Shown here in pieces: positions 46,821-60,439 of a stretch of 64,000 bases of DNA. The notes under the pieces are model-generated. The model had not been told where the DNA came from and searched no databases. It worked only from the letters and a program-made list of their open reading frames with translations. Positions within the stretch are counted from its first letter, which is position 1; every line of letters begins with the position of its first letter. A program made the position numbers and the translations under genes. Source of the DNA: Eonycteris spelaea (taxonomy: Eukaryota; Chordata; Mammalia; Chiroptera; Pteropodidae); the NCBI GenBank assembly GCA_003508835.1, contig PUFA01000555.1, forward strand, positions 1 through 64,000. The letters are read 5' to 3'.

Positions 46821-49800
46821 GATCTACTCTCTTAGGGGAGTCTGGGCAGGCGGTTAGAGTAGGAAAATGGGAGGCTATGCTTGCCTCCTACCATGCACAT
46901 TGGAAATACAACTAAATTAAAGAACAATCAACCCGGAGAACCATCTGAAGACTAGCTGAAAAGTTCTATAACTATGGATATAAAGAAGAAGTCACATCGA
47001 GACTGGCACGAAGGCCAGAGATGCAAAAGAACTTGGCCTTACACCCATGTGTGGCAGTTAAAAATCGGGAGAGATATCTCAGCTGCAGAGGTCCCCCTAC
47101 AAGAGGAGCAAGGAGTCCCAGCTCTACACCAGGTTCTCCAGTCCAGGGTTCCAATGCCAGAAAGAAAAGTCCCCACAACACCTGACTGTGAAAAGCAGTT
47201 GGGATTCCGCCCACCCGGGTGAGACAAAAGGCCTCTGGAAACCATGATGTCCTCTTAAAGGGCCCACATACAGGCTCACTCACTCACAGGCACTCACCCT
47301 GGGCTCTTGTAAAGGGATGGCGCTTGGGAAGCATCAGAGACATATAGAAAGAGACTGATTCATGTGGCTTTATGGTAAGGGCTAGAGGGACAGCCACCAT
47401 TGTCCACTCCCATGTAGCCTATGGATGGGTGCCATCTTTCCTGTGTTGAGCCCTCCTCCCACACGGACAGAAATAAATCTGCATTGAAATGAAGAAATTC
47501 ACTCCCTCTACTCTGGTGTCTCCCTGGGACCCAGCTCCACCCAACTCACACACCACATAATGATTTTTCAGCAGCAAACAACTGGCCTTTGCTCACATAC
47601 CTCCAGAGGCATTTTTGGTGGCAGACATCCAGCCCCTGCCTGTATGGCAGTCTTTCTTGGACAACTATGGGGGTCTGTGGGACCCAGGTGGGTGGCAGTT
47701 GGCCTCAGTGTGCTATGAGCCTTTGTCAAAGTGGCCCTAGGCTCAGCACTGGCTCAAACCTGGATTTTCATTAACCTGCAAAACACCACTCACCTTACCC
47801 TGGTGACTCCTTGAGATCCCAGCTCATCCAGCTCTCATACCACAGGAGTCTCTTTCAGTGGCTGAGACATACAGCAGATGGCAGGAGATGGCAGGCCTTA
47901 GAGTGCCCTGGGCCTTTTGCTGAGCTGTCCCTGGCCCTGTAATTACGGGAGCTGCCCTGGGTTCAAAATATGGCCTCTCCCACGTGCCTCCAAACCCAGC
48001 ACAGGCAATGATAAACAGTGGATGTAGTTCCTACTATATAGCCCCAGGGCAGTCCCAAGCAGTGGCTGACCTTGGCGTGCATAGAAGCCCATCTCAAGAG
48101 GCCCTAACAAACACACCCAGTGGCCAACTTCAGACCACAATAGAGCACCACAATTAGCCCCAGAAGTGGCATATCCAAATGGTGATCTAAGCAGGCATCA
48201 GAGCCTGCTGGGGCAAACTCAATTCTGTGGGTCAACCCCCACACAGCAGCTCATATGCTGTGGTCATGGCCAGTCCTCACAGTCAGTCATCCTGAGGGTC
48301 AATCCCATCCATTTATGCACCAACACAATTAGGGCTCAACTCCAACAAGAGGCAACACACACCCCATACAAGGGATACTCTTGGAGTACCTGGCACAGGT
48401 GATCGGGGAGATTGCACCACCAGGGCCACAGGGCACCTACTACAGAAGGCCACCAGGCCAAGATTGGGAGATGTAGGAGATCTACCTAATACATAGAAAC
48501 AAACACAAGAGGCAGACAAAATAAATAGACAAAGAAACATCCCAAATGAAAAACAAAACGAAGCTCCAGAAAAAGAACTAAACAAAATGGAGACAAGCAG
48601 TCTATCAGATGCAGAGTTCAAAACACTGGTTATAAGGATGCCCAATGATCTCAGTGAGAATTTCAACAAAGAGATAGTAAGAAAGAAAAAGGACATAGAA
48701 GCAATAAAAAAGAACCAGTCAGAAGTGAAGAATACACTAGAAGAAATAAATAGCAGATTACATGAAGCAGAGAATTAAATGAGTGATTTGGAAGACAAGG
48801 TAGCAAAAAACACAAAATCAAAACATCAAAAAAAATCCAAAAATAATGAAAATAGTTTAAGGGACCTCTGGGACAGCATCAAATATAACCACATTCATAT
48901 CATAGGAGTACTAGAAGAAGAAGAGAGAGAGAGAAAGGGATTGAGAACCTATTTGAAGAAATAATGACCCAAAACTTCCCTAATCTGGAGAAGGAAATAA
49001 ACATACAAGTACAGGAAGCACAGAGTCCCAAACAAGGTGAACTTGAAGAGGACCATGCCAAGACACATCATAATTAAAATGCCAAAAATTTAAAGACAAA
49101 GAGAGGATCCTAAAAGCAGCAAGAGAAAGGAACCTAATTATTATAAGGGAGCTCCCATAAGACTGTTAGCTGATTTCTAAACAGAAACAAATATTTAGTT
49201 CTTTGGAACTAAATATTCAAAGTGATGAAAAGCAAGGACCTGCAACCAAGACTTCACTACCCAGCAAAGCTATTATTTAAAATCAAAGGCGAGATAAAGA
49301 GCTCCCCAGATAAGAAAAAACCTAAACGAGTTCATTGGCTACCAAACTAGTATTACAAGAAATGTTACAGGGACTTCTTTAAGAAGAAAGGGGGGGAAAT
49401 CATGAATATGAATAGTAAAATGGCAGTAACAATGTACCTATCCATAATCCCTTTAAAGGAAAATGAATTAAATCTTCTAGTCAAAAGGTAGGGTAGCTGA
49501 ATGGATAAGAAAACAAGACCCATACATATGCTGTCTACAAGAGACCCACTTCATATCCAAAGATACACACAGACTGAAAGTAAGTGAATGGAAAAAAAAT
49601 TGTTCATGAGAATTGAAACAAACAAAAAGCTGGGGTAGCAATACTCATATCAGACAAAGTAGACTTTGAAACAAAGACTACAATAAGAGACAAAGAAGGT
49701 CATTACATAAAATAATCAAACTAACAGGAGGACATAACCCTTGCAAATATTTATGCACCCAACATAGGAGCACCTAAAAATATAAAGAAAGTATTGATGG

Positions 49801-50005
49801 ATATAAAGAGAGAGAGATAAACAGTAATACAGTCATAGTAGGAGACTTTAACACTCCATTGACACCAATGGACAAATGTTCCAGACAGAAAATCAACAAG
49901 GAAACAGGAGCCTTAAATGACACATGGACTAGATGAATTTAATTGATATTTTTAGAGCATTTCACCACAAAGCAGCAGAATATACATTCTTTCAAAGTGC
50001 ACACA

Positions 50006-50133
50006 GAGTCTATGGCCATGCCACCCTGAACGTGCCCGACCGCATCTGATTTTGAAAGCTAAGCAGAGTTAGGCCTGGTTAGCACTTGGATGGAATACCT
50101 AGGAATACCAGGTGCTGTAGACGTTAAAAAAAA
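50006..50133 (+). mobile_element. 5S rRNA-derived SINE, short type, inside L1 ORF2
   Basis: The head reads gtctatggccatgccaccct and continues gaaagctaagcagagttagg and ttagcacttggatggaatac, with a short A-tail. Flanks tcaaagtgcacaca (49992-50005) and tcaaagttcacaca (50134-50147) match at 13 of 14 bases. The usual gggagacc box is changed to ggaatacc, probably weakening the internal promoter. Confidence 0.93.
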
Positions 50134-50477
50134 TCAAAGTTCACACAAAACATTTTCCGAGATAGACCACATGTTAGGCCACAAAACAAGTCTCAATAAA
50201 TTTAAGAAGATTGAAATAATATTAAGCATCTTTCCTTATCACAATGGTATAAAACTAGAAATCAATTACAAAAAAAACCCTAAAAAACATAAACACATGA
50301 AGGCTAAATGACATGCTACTATACAATAAATGGGTTAACAATGAAATCAATGAAAAATCCAAAGAATCCTTGAGATAAATGAACATGAAAACGCAATGAC
50401 CCAAAATCTATGGGACAGAGCAAAAGCAGTCCTAAGAGGGAAATTCATAGCTATATAGGCCTACTTCAAGAAACAAG

Positions 50478-51379
50478 AAAACAACCATCTGAATGGGAAA
50501 ATATATTTGCAAGCAATACCTCCAATAAGGGCCTAATATCCAAATATACAAATAACTCATATGACTCAATAACAAGAAAAAATATCCAATCAAAAAAAAT
50601 GGGCAGAGGACCTGAACAGACACTTCTCCCAAGAAGACTTACAAATGACCAACAAACAAGCTATTAGGGAAATGCAAATCAAAATCACAATGAGATACCA
50701 CCTCACACCTGTTAGAATGGCTATAATCAACAGGACAAGTAATAACAAGTGTTGGAGAGGATGCAGAGAAAAAGGAACCCTCACACACTGCTGGTGGAAA
50801 TGCAAATTGGTACAGTCACTATGGAAAACAGTATGGACATTTCTTAAAATCTAAGAATTGACTTACCATATGATCCAGCAATCCCTCCACTAGGTATTTA
50901 CCCCAAAGACTTGAAAACTCATATCCGAAAAGATATTTGCACATCGATATTCATAGCGGCATTATTCACGGTGGCCAGGACATGGAAGCAACCAAAGTGT
51001 CCTATGATAGATGATTGGCTAAAGAAGCTGCGGAACATATATACAATGGAATATTACTCAGCCATAAGAAGAGATGAAATACTGCCATTTGAGACAACAT
51101 GAATCAACCTGGAGATAATCATGCTAAGGGAAATAAGCTAGACAGAAAAAGTTGAAAGCCACATGATATCACTTATATGTGGGATATAAGCCTAAAAGCA
51201 ACAAACAAAGAGGACAAACAAACAGAGACTCATGGACATGGACAATAGACTAGCAGTTACCAGAGGGTAGGGGTTGGGGGGAGGGGGGAGGTAGACAGGG
51301 TAAAGTATGTCAAATATGTAGTGACAAAAGAAATCTAACTATGGGAGCGGAACACACAGTATAAATATATATGTATGTA

Positions 51380-51427
<48 letters not shown>

Positions 51428-51515
51428 TTATTGTTAAATTGTACACCTGAAACTTACTGGATTTCGTTAACCAATGTCACCCCAATTTTTTTTTTACTTG
51501 ATATCTTAAAAAAAT
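50478..51515 (+). mobile_element. Younger L1 3' end nested in the old L1
   Basis: It begins within ORF2 (tgaatgggaaaatatatttg) and ends gtcaccccaattttttttt plus an A-run. The flank agaaacaag occurs at 50469-50477 and 51516-51524. The older L1 text is continuous across these points. Its 3' UTR has a G-rich block (51266-51295) and a (TA)n microsatellite at 51363-51424. Confidence 0.88.
51363..51424. repeat. (TA)n/(TG)n microsatellite in an L1 3' UTR
   Basis: Tatgtatgtgtgtgtg followed by a pure ta run of about 36 bases. It occupies the place where other copies have a short atatatata. Confidence 0.97.
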
Positions 51516-54500
51516 AGAAACAAGTAAATCTCAAACAATCTAACTTATACCTAAAGGAACTAAAAAAGAACAGCAAACAAAGTCTGAAGTGAGTAGAAGG
51601 AAGGCAATAATAAAGATCAGAGTGGGAATAAACAAAATAGAGTCTAAAAGAAAAACAATTCAAAAGGTCAATAAAATTAAGAGGTGGTTCTTTGGGAAGA
51701 TTAAAAAAAAACTGATAAAAACTTTAACCAGACTCAACAAGAAAAAAAAGAGGACTCACATAAATAAAATCAGAAACGAAAGTGGAGAAGTGACAACTGA
51801 CACCACCGAAATACAAAGGATTATAAGAAAATACTATGAACAATTATATGCCAAAAAAAGGACGATCTAGAAGAAATGGATAAATTCCAAGAAACATGCA
51901 CTCTTCCAATACTGAATCAAAAAGAAACAAAAAAAAATCTGAAAAGACCAATTACTACTAACAAAATTGAACCAGTAATCATAAATTCCTGGACCATATG
52001 ATTTCACAGGTGAATTTTACCATATAGTCAAAGAATAATGAACACCTATCCTTCTCAAACTATTCCAAAATACTCAATAGGAAGGAAGCCTCCCAAGCTC
52101 ATTTTATAAGGCCACCATTACCCTGATTCCAAAACCAGACAAGACATTACAAAAAAAAAATTATAGGTTGATAGCCTGATGAACATAGATGCCAAAATCC
52201 TCAACAAAATATTAGCAAACTGAATTTAGCAATACATTAAAAGGTCATACACCATGATCAAGTGACATTGATTCCTGGGATGCAAGTTGTTTCAATATCC
52301 ACAAAGCAATTAATGTGATAAATCACATAAAGAAAATGAAGGATAAAAATTATATGATTATATCTATAGATGTAGAAAAAGCATTTGACAAAATCTAGCA
52401 AAAACACATTAGAATGGATAAATGAATTCAGTAAAGTAACAGGATACAAAATTAATATTCTCAAATCAGTTGCATTTTAATATACCAATTATAAACTATC
52501 AGAAATTAAGAAAATGATTCCATTTACAATTGCATCAAAGAAAAGAAAATACCTAGGGATAAATTTAATGAAGGACGTAAAAGACTTGTACTCAGAAAAA
52601 TATAAGATATTGAAGGAAGAAAGAGAGATACTAATAAATGAAAGCATATAGCTTGCTCAGGAAACATATACTTTGGACAGGAAGAATTAACATTGTTAGC
52701 ATGTCCATACTACCCAAAGCAATCTACAGATTCAATGCAATCCCTAATAAATATCAATAGTATTTTTCTCAGAACTAAAACAAATAATCCTAAAATTCAG
52801 ATGGAGTCAACAAAGAGCCTGAATAGCCACAGTAATCTTGAGAAAGAAGAACAAAGTTGGAGGTGTCACAACCTGATATCAAACTATACTACAAGGCTAT
52901 AGTAATGAAAACATCCTTGTACTGGCATACAAACAGACACAGAGATCAATAGAACAGAATAGAAAGCCCGGAAATAAAGTCATGCCTAAATGGTCATTTA
53001 ATATATAAAAAGGAGGAAAAAATATACCATGGGCTAAAAATATTCTCTTCAATAAATGGTGTGAGAAAACTGGACAGGTACATGCAAAAAAAAATGAAAC
53101 TGGACAACTTTCTTATACCATATACAAGAATAAACTCAAAATAGCTTTAAAACTTAAATGTAAGACCTGAAACCATAAAACTCCTAGAAGAAAACATAGG
53201 CAGTAAACTCTCTCATACTGCTCTTAGCAATATTTTTTCTGATATATCTCTTCAGGCAGGAGAAACAAACAAAAAATAAACAGATGGGGCTACATCAAAC
53301 TACAAAGTTTTTGCACAACAAAGGAAACCATCAACAAAACAAAAAGATGACCTACTGACTGGGAGAAGACATTTGTCAATGATACATCCAATATGGGGTC
53401 AACATCCAAAATTTATAAAGAACTCATACAACTCAACACATACACACACAAAATAAATCTAATTTAAAAATTGGCAGAGGACTTGAATAGACATTTCTCA
53501 AATGAGGACATACAGATGGCCAATAGACATATTGAAAATTGCTCAATGTCACTAATCATCAGGAAAATGCAAATTAAAACCTCAGTCAATGAACTATCAC
53601 CTCATACCTATCACAATGGCTATCATCAATAAATCAACAAACAGGTATTGGTGAGGATGTGGAGAAAAGGGAATCCTCGTGCACTGCTGGTGGGATTGAA
53701 AACTGGTACAGCCACTATGGAAAACTGTATGGAGGTTCCTCAAAAAATTAAAAATAGAACTACCTTATGACCTAGCGATTCCATCGCTGAGTATTTATAT
53801 GAAGAAACCCAAATCACTAATTTGAAAAGAAATATACATCTACGTTCACTTCAGTGCTATTTACAATAGCCAAGATATCAAAGCAACCTAAGTGCCCATC
53901 AATAGATGATCGAATAAAGAAGTGGTACATATATACAATGGAACACTACTTGGCCATAAAAAAAGGAAATGAGGAATTCACTTTTGTTGTAGAATCTAAA
54001 AAAAGAAAATAAACAAAGCAGAAACAGACTCCTAGATACAGAGAACATTGTGATGGTTGCCAGATGGAAGGAGGGTTGGAGGCCTGGGTGGAGAAGGAGA
54101 AGGAATTAAGAGATATAAATTGGTGGTTACAATGTAGTCACAGGGATGTGAAGTACATCTGTAGGGAATATAGTCAATAATATTGTAATAATTATGTATA
54201 GTGTCAGGTGGGTACTAGGTTAATCAGGGGGATGACTTTGTAAATCACATAAATGTCTAATCACTGTGCTGTTCAGCTGAAATATAAAATAATTTTGCAT
54301 GTCAAATGTAATCGAGTAAAAATATCTATTCCTTAGCAACTGTCTTCAGTTTTGAAGAATAGTTTTTCTGGACACAGGACTTTTGGTCAACAGATTTTTC
54401 TTTTAATACTTTGAGTCTCATCTCACTGCTATCTTTTCTCCATTGCTTCTGATTTCAAGTCAGATATTCATCCACATGTTTATTACATATGTAGATTCAC

Positions 54501-56427
54501 AGAACCATCACCACAATCAAAATGTAGAACTGTTTCATCATCACAAGGCTCATTCATGCAATCTCTTACAGTCATGTATTCTATACTTTCCCTAATCCCT
54601 AACCCTTGGCAACTAGACTGTTCCCCATCTCTATAATTCACCCTTCCTCTGCTTTTGTGATTTTAAGAATGTTATATAAATGAAATAAATCATATATTAT
54701 GTAACATTTGGAGATTTACCTTTTTCACTCTGTATGATGCTCTGGAGATTCATCTAGGTTGTGGCATGTATGGATAATTAATTTTCTTTATTGTTACATA
54801 GTATTCCATGGTATGGATGTAGCACATTTTGTTTAACCATTCACCCATTGAAGTGCATTTGGATTATTGACAGTGTTGGGCAAAAATGAGTAAAACTGCT
54901 TTAAACATTCATATATAGGTTTTTCTGTGAACACTGTGAACTAAAGTTTTCATTTCTTTGGTAAGTGGCCTAGATTGCACTTGCTGCATTATATGATAAG
55001 CTTAAGTATAATTTTTAAAGAAACTATCAAAATTCTTTCTAGAGTGGCTATGCCATTTTACATTACCACTAAAAGTATGAGTGATCCAGTATTGGTACAT
55101 CCACGCCAGTATTTGGTGTTATAACAATTTTTTGTGTTAGCCATTTCTCTAATGGCTAATGATGTTGGCCATCTTATCATGTGCTTACTTACCATCTGTT
55201 GTTATTTTCAGTGAAATATCTGTTCACATATTTTGTCCAATTTCTAATTAGATTTTTTTACTGTTGAATTTTGAGAGTTCCTTATATATTATAGATACAA
55301 AGCCTTTGTCAGATATGTGGCTTGAAAATATTTTCTCCCAATCTTTAGCTGGTCTTTTCATCCACTAAACAGTCTTTTTCAGAGCAAAACCTTTTTATTT
55401 TGATGAGGTCCAACTTATCCATTTTTTTCTTTATGAATTGTGCTTTAGTGTCAAGTCAAAAAACTTCTTCACTTAGCCTTAGGTCCCAAAGGTTCTGTCA
55501 TGTTTTATCTAAAAGTTTGATAGTTTTGCATTTTGTATTTAAGTCTGAGTTTCATTTGGAATTAATTTTTGTATAAGGTGTAAGATTTAGGTCAAGGTTA
55601 ATATTTTTGCTCATTGATGTCTGATGGCTCCAGCACCATTTGTTGAAAAGGTTATTTTTCCTCCACTGAATTGCTTTTATGCCTTTGTCAAAAATCATTT
55701 GGGCACATTTGTATGTGTCTATTTCTGGGTTCTCTATTCTCTTCTATTGGTCTACGTGGTTATTCCTCCACCAATACCACATTGTCTTGATTACAGTAAC
55801 TATATATTAAGCCTTAACATCAATAGAGTGATTCCTCCCATTTTACTTTTTAAAATTCGTTTTAGGTTATTTAGAACCTATGCCTTTCCATGAAAATTTT
55901 GGAATAAGCTTGTATGTCTTCTGTGTCAATTGATATGATCATATAATTTTATTCCGTAGTCTGTTGATATAGTGGATTACGTTAATTGATTCTTGAATAT
56001 TGAACCAGTCTTGTATCATTGGAATAAATCCAACTTAGTTGTGGTGTAATTCATTTTGTATATTGATGGATTTGGTTACTAATATTTTATTGAGTATTTT
56101 GTGTCTAACTTCATGAGAGATATAGTTTTTTTTCTTTTATGCTGTCTGTCTGGTTTTTGTATCACATTAATAACGGCCTCATAAAATGAGCTAAGAAGTG
56201 TTCCCTCCTATTCTATTTTCTTGAGGAGATTGTACAATATTGATATTGATTCTTTAAATGGTATGAGAATTCTCCAGTGAAACAATATGAGCCTGAAGAT
56301 TTCTTTTTCAGAAGCTTTTTTAGTTGTAAATCAACTTCTTTCATGGTAAAAGGGCTATTTGGATGATCTATTTTTTAATTTAAAATTATTGGGGTGATCT
56401 ATTTTATTTTGGTTTAGTTTTAGTACT

Positions 56428-56934
56428 GTATTAGTGTTCTCCAGAGAAACAGAACCAATAGGATATTTATTTGTTTGTTTGTTTGTTTATTGGAACAGGC
56501 TCACATGGTTATAAAGGCTGAGAATTCCCATCATCTCCATCTGTAAGCTGGAGACCCAGGAAAGCTGATTGCATAGCTCCAGTCCAAACCTGAAGGCCTA
56601 AGAACCAGGGGAGCCAAAGCTGTAAATCCCAGTTCAAGTCCAAAGGCCTGAGAACCAGGAGCATTGATGTCCAAGGGCAAGAGTATATGAATACCCCCAA
56701 CTCAAGCAGAGAGCAAATTCACCCTTCCTCTGCTTTTTTGTTCAATTCAGGCCCTGAATCTATAATATCCAGCTACATTCGTGAGAGAAACCTTCTTTAC
56801 TCAGGTTACCAATTCAAATGCTAATCTATTCAAGAAACACCCTGACAGACATACCCAGAAATAATGTTTTACCAGTTATTTTGGCATGCCTTAGTCCAGT
56901 CAAGTTGACACATAAAATTAACCATCACGAGTAC
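56428..56934. mobile_element. LTR-type repeat inside the reverse L1
   Basis: It starts attagtgttctccagagaaa and ends ccagtcaagttgacacataa then aattaaccatcac. This is a common mammalian LTR-class repeat whose exact family I do not assign. A (GTTT)n run lies at 56469-56489. L1 text resumes on both sides. Confidence 0.6.
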
Positions 56935-57289
56935 CTTGTGGTTTTGGAAGAACTGGTATAATTTTAAGTTTTCAAATTTATGAGTATTGAATTGTTCCTA
57001 ACACTCCCTTTTATACCCTTTCAGTGTCTATAGGATCTGTAGTATATCCTTTGTTTGTTTATCAATTTATTGATTTTTTAGAACTTTTTATTTCATTGAT
57101 TTCTCTATCATTTTCTTGTTTTGAATTTCAGCAATTTCTGTTCATTTCTGTTCTTATTTTTATTATTTCCTTCCTTCTGCTTTCTTTGATTTCATTTTGC
57201 TTTTTGTTTTCTAGTTGCTTGAAGAAAGAACTTAGATGATTGATTTAAGATCTTTCCTTTTTTCTAATGTAAACAACATTGTGTTGTAC

Positions 57290-57905
57290 ATTTCTCTTTC
57301 ATGGGATTATAAAATGTTGTAGCCACTTTGAAAAATAATTTTGTACATACTTAAAATGGTCAACAGTAAGTTACCATATGATCCAGCAGTTCCACCCTGA
57401 GGTTTGTACCCAGGAGAACTGAAACCATGTTCACACAAAAACCTGCAGAGGAATGTTCATAAGCAGCATTTGATTCCTAATAAAAAAAAAAGTGTAAATT
57501 ACCCAAATGTCCATCAGTTGTTGAATGGATAAACAAAATGTGTTATATCCATACAATGGAATATTATTTGACAATAGATGGAATGAAGTACTGATACATA
57601 CTACAAAATGGATGAACCTTGTAAACATTATGTTAAGTGAAAGAAGCCAATAACAAAAGGCTACATATTTTATGATTCCAAGTGCAAAAAAAAATAGGCA
57701 AATCCATAGGAACAGAAAGTAGATTAGTTTTCTAGGACCTGGAGACAGGTGGAAGAAGTAACTGCAAAGAGGTATGGGGCGTCTTTGGGGGGGTGATAAA
57801 AATGTATTTAGATAGCGATGATGGTTGCACAATTCTGTGAATATACTAAAACCATTGAATTGTACTTTAAAAAGGTAAATCATATGTCAATGAAGCTACT
57901 ATATA
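57290..57905 (+). mobile_element. Forward L1 3' end inside the reverse L1
   Basis: ORF2-end text (ttaccatatgatccagcagt; gtccatcagttgttgaatgg) and a 3' UTR ending atgtcaatgaagctactat. Reverse L1 text continues to its right. Confidence 0.8.
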
Positions 57906-58132
57906 AAAAGCATTTCCCTTTCAGCTCTGCTTTAGATGAGTCTCACATATTTGGATATGTTGCATTTTCATTTTCATTCAAGCCTATGTATTCTTAAAAT
58001 TTTTCTGAGACTTTCTTTTTGATGCATGGATAATTTAGCAGTGCTACAGTTTTATTTCCAAGTGTTCATTGATTTTCCTGTTGCATTTTTGTTATTGATT
58101 TTTAGTTTGGCTCCATTACAGTTAGAGAACTG

Positions 58133-58620
58133 TGTGGTAGGCAGAATAATGACCCCTGCAAAGATGTCCATGTCTTAATCCCAGAACCTGTGAATATGTT
58201 ATGTTAGATGGAGAAGAAGAGTTAAAGTTGCAGATGAAGTTTAAGTTGCTAATCAGTTTACATAAAATAGGGAGATTATTCTGGATTATCACATGAGTCC
58301 TTAAAAGCAGAAAAGGGAAGCAGAAGGTCAGAGAAATGAAACATGTCAAGGACTCAATCTGCCATTGCTGCCTTTGAAGACGGCAGAAGGGGGATGCAAG
58401 CTAAGGAATCTGGTAGCCCTTAGAAGCTGAGAACATCCCTTTACAGTGTGCAAGTAAACATGGACCTCAGTCTTATAACCACAAGGAAAAGAAATCTGCC
58501 AACAACCCAAATGAGCGAGGAAATAGACTCTCTCCTAGATCATCCAGAGATGAATGCAGCTATTCTAATGCTTTCATTTTCAATCTGATGAGACTGGAAC
58601 ACTACCTCCGTGTTGCAGTC
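58133..58620 (+). mobile_element. MaLR/ERVL-type LTR, sense
   Basis: Text in order: gtaggcagaataatgacccc, cccagaacctgtgaatatgt, ggagattattctggattatc, gcagaaggtcagagaaatga, agaagctgagaacatccc. It is the forward counterpart of the reversed copies at 34806 and 59655. Confidence 0.7.
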
Positions 58621-59289
58621 AGAATTGTCTCCAGGCAGAGAACTGGAGTGAATATGGGGCTCCCCTCATGTGTTTCCGTTTTCTCAGGAATTATACTTCT
58701 GTAATGCCTATTGTGCAGTGCCTGAAAATAGTTGTCTCACTATATCTTGTCCAGTTTTACAGTTGTTTATAGTGGGCAAGCAGGTTCAGTACCAATTACT
58801 CCATCATCATCATCAGTAGAAGTTGCTTTGTTTACTTTTCTGTACACTTTAATTTTTATAAAAATATTTTAAAAGTTTCAAGGAAGATTACTACAACACA
58901 CAGGTAGTCTCGCGAAGGGCTTAGGTCCCTCAGAAATTAAGTTTTGGGTAATACCACCAAGTAAAATACCACCTTTAACTGAGATAAAGGCAATATGAAA
59001 TGGAGATTTTAGACAGAACACTATAAATACCAACTGTGGCCTTGTGACCAGTTACCATTCTATCACACTCTTGTTTCCTCTCAATACTTTCTATTAAAAT
59101 GGGGATTTTAGTCCACATATTAGAGAAAATGGAGATAAGATCCTAGAGATGCTGCAATTGGAGTTGAATGCAATTATTCACGAAACTGGCTTGTCTTTCT
59201 TTGTGGTGGCCATGGTACATTACATTTAGGGATATATGCAAAAGTGTTAGGTAGAGACATTTTTGGAAGAATAGTATGGAGATAAAAGC
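58621..59289. other. Unassigned sequence
   Basis: No gene or repeat is recognised. Confidence 0.4.
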
Positions 59290-59410
59290 ATATCAACTCA
59301 TTCAACACATTTTTTTGAACTCCTAATGTGCCAGGCACTTTAGGCATTATATAAAGTTCCCCGATCTCATGAAGATTAATATTTCTAACAGGGGAAGACA
59401 AAATAATGAA
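59290..59410 (-). mobile_element. L2-like fragment
   Basis: Reverse tail: aactcattcaacacattttt, ctaatgtgccaggcacttta, then tctcatgaagattaatattt. Confidence 0.5.
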
Positions 59411-59654
59411 TATATAGGCAAATTATATAGTATGTAAGAAATAATAAGTTATGGTGGTGGGAAACTAGAGCGGGGTAATAGAGTTTAGGAATACTAGGCA
59501 TGGGGTGAGATGGAATGAAGAGATTGCAGTTTTTAAATAGGACAGTCAGGGTAGGCCACATTGAGGAGTTATTTAAGTGGTTATCTGGGGAGGGGAGAAG
59601 TGAGGGTCAGAAGTCTAAGGGGGCCTTCTGAGTTCTTGGCTTAGAGTCACATAA

Positions 59655-60112
59655 GGTTAAAACCAAGGTGTTGGTTGGGCTGGGCTGTTCTCTGGAGGTT
59701 CTGGAGAAGAATCTGCTTCCAAACTCATTTGACTTGCTGGCATTTAGTTCGTTGACCTAGCTGTCAGCCTGTGACTGCTCTCAGCTTCACAGGCTACCCT
59801 TATTCCTTGACATGTAGCCCCCTCCATCTTCATGCAAGCAATGGCACATGAAATCCTCATGCTCGAATCTCTGGCTTCCTCTTTTGCTACCAGCCAAAGA
59901 AAAATCTCTGCTCTCAAAGAGCTCCAGTGATTACATAGGGCCTTTCCAGATAATCTCCATTTTGATTAACTCAAGGCAAATGATTAGTAATCTTAATTAT
60001 ATCTGCAAAATCCTTTTACCATGTAACACAACATAATCATGACTGACATATATTCAGTCCTGGGATTCGGAGGGAAATTTGGGGGGCCATTTTGGAATCT
60101 TATCTGACAAAG
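59655..60112 (-). mobile_element. MaLR/ERVL-type LTR, reverse
   Basis: Reverse text: ccaaggtgttggttgggctg, tccagtgattacatagggcc, tccttttaccatgtaacaca, gggattcggagggaaatttg. Confidence 0.65.
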
Positions 60113-60439
60113 ACACAAAAATAGGAAACCTGAATAGACCTATACCTACTTAAGAAATTAAATCTGCAATAAAAAAAATCCTCCCTTAAAATTCTAGGTG
60201 CAGATTATTTCATTTGTGATTTCTATCAGACATTTAAGGAAAAGACAATACCAAATTCACTCTTTTTGCTTGCTGTATGAAAATGAATCGGAGCCCTTTC
60301 AAGGTTTATACTTTGCTAGCAGGAATATTCGGCCAAAAAAAAAAAAAAGTTTCTCCTGTACTACTCCTTTCAATACTTCTGGCCACCAAATGTGTGGGTT
60401 ACTTTTTCCCCCCATATTGACCCATTCTCTGATCAAAGC

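Larger units (their letters stand above)
46825..54320 (+). mobile_element. Near full-length old L1, interrupted by a 5S SINE and a younger L1
   Basis: In order: 5' UTR (from about 46830; GC-richer to 48560), ORF1 remnants (48587-48964, with coiled-coil-like ESNLS/EINSRL text and LRDLWDSIKYNHIHIIGV, typical of the L1 ORF1 RNA-binding domain; a stop splits it at 48776-48778), early ORF2 with endonuclease-type text (about 49500-50460), reverse transcriptase text (about 52370 gcatttgacaaaatctagca), late ORF2 (53540-53960) and a 3' UTR ending near 54320. Its sequence is broken by a SINE at 50006-50133 and an L1 at 50478-51515. It has numerous stops and is dead. Confidence 0.82.
54330..58132 (-). 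mobile_element. Reverse L1 block with two insertions
   Basis: Reverse L1 text from 54470 (3' end) through ORF2 (tccacttagttgtggtgtaa-like at 56030; ctctattctcttctattggt at 55731) to 58132. It is interrupted by an LTR-type repeat (56428-56934) and a forward L1 (57290-57905). The piece at 54330-54465 is reverse ORF1-type text from another copy. Confidence 0.75.

Noticed and set aside
48587..48964. Two adjacent ORFs that could be read as host coiled-coil proteins
   Set aside because: They are the two halves of a broken L1 ORF1, in correct order after an L1 5' UTR and before ORF2 text.
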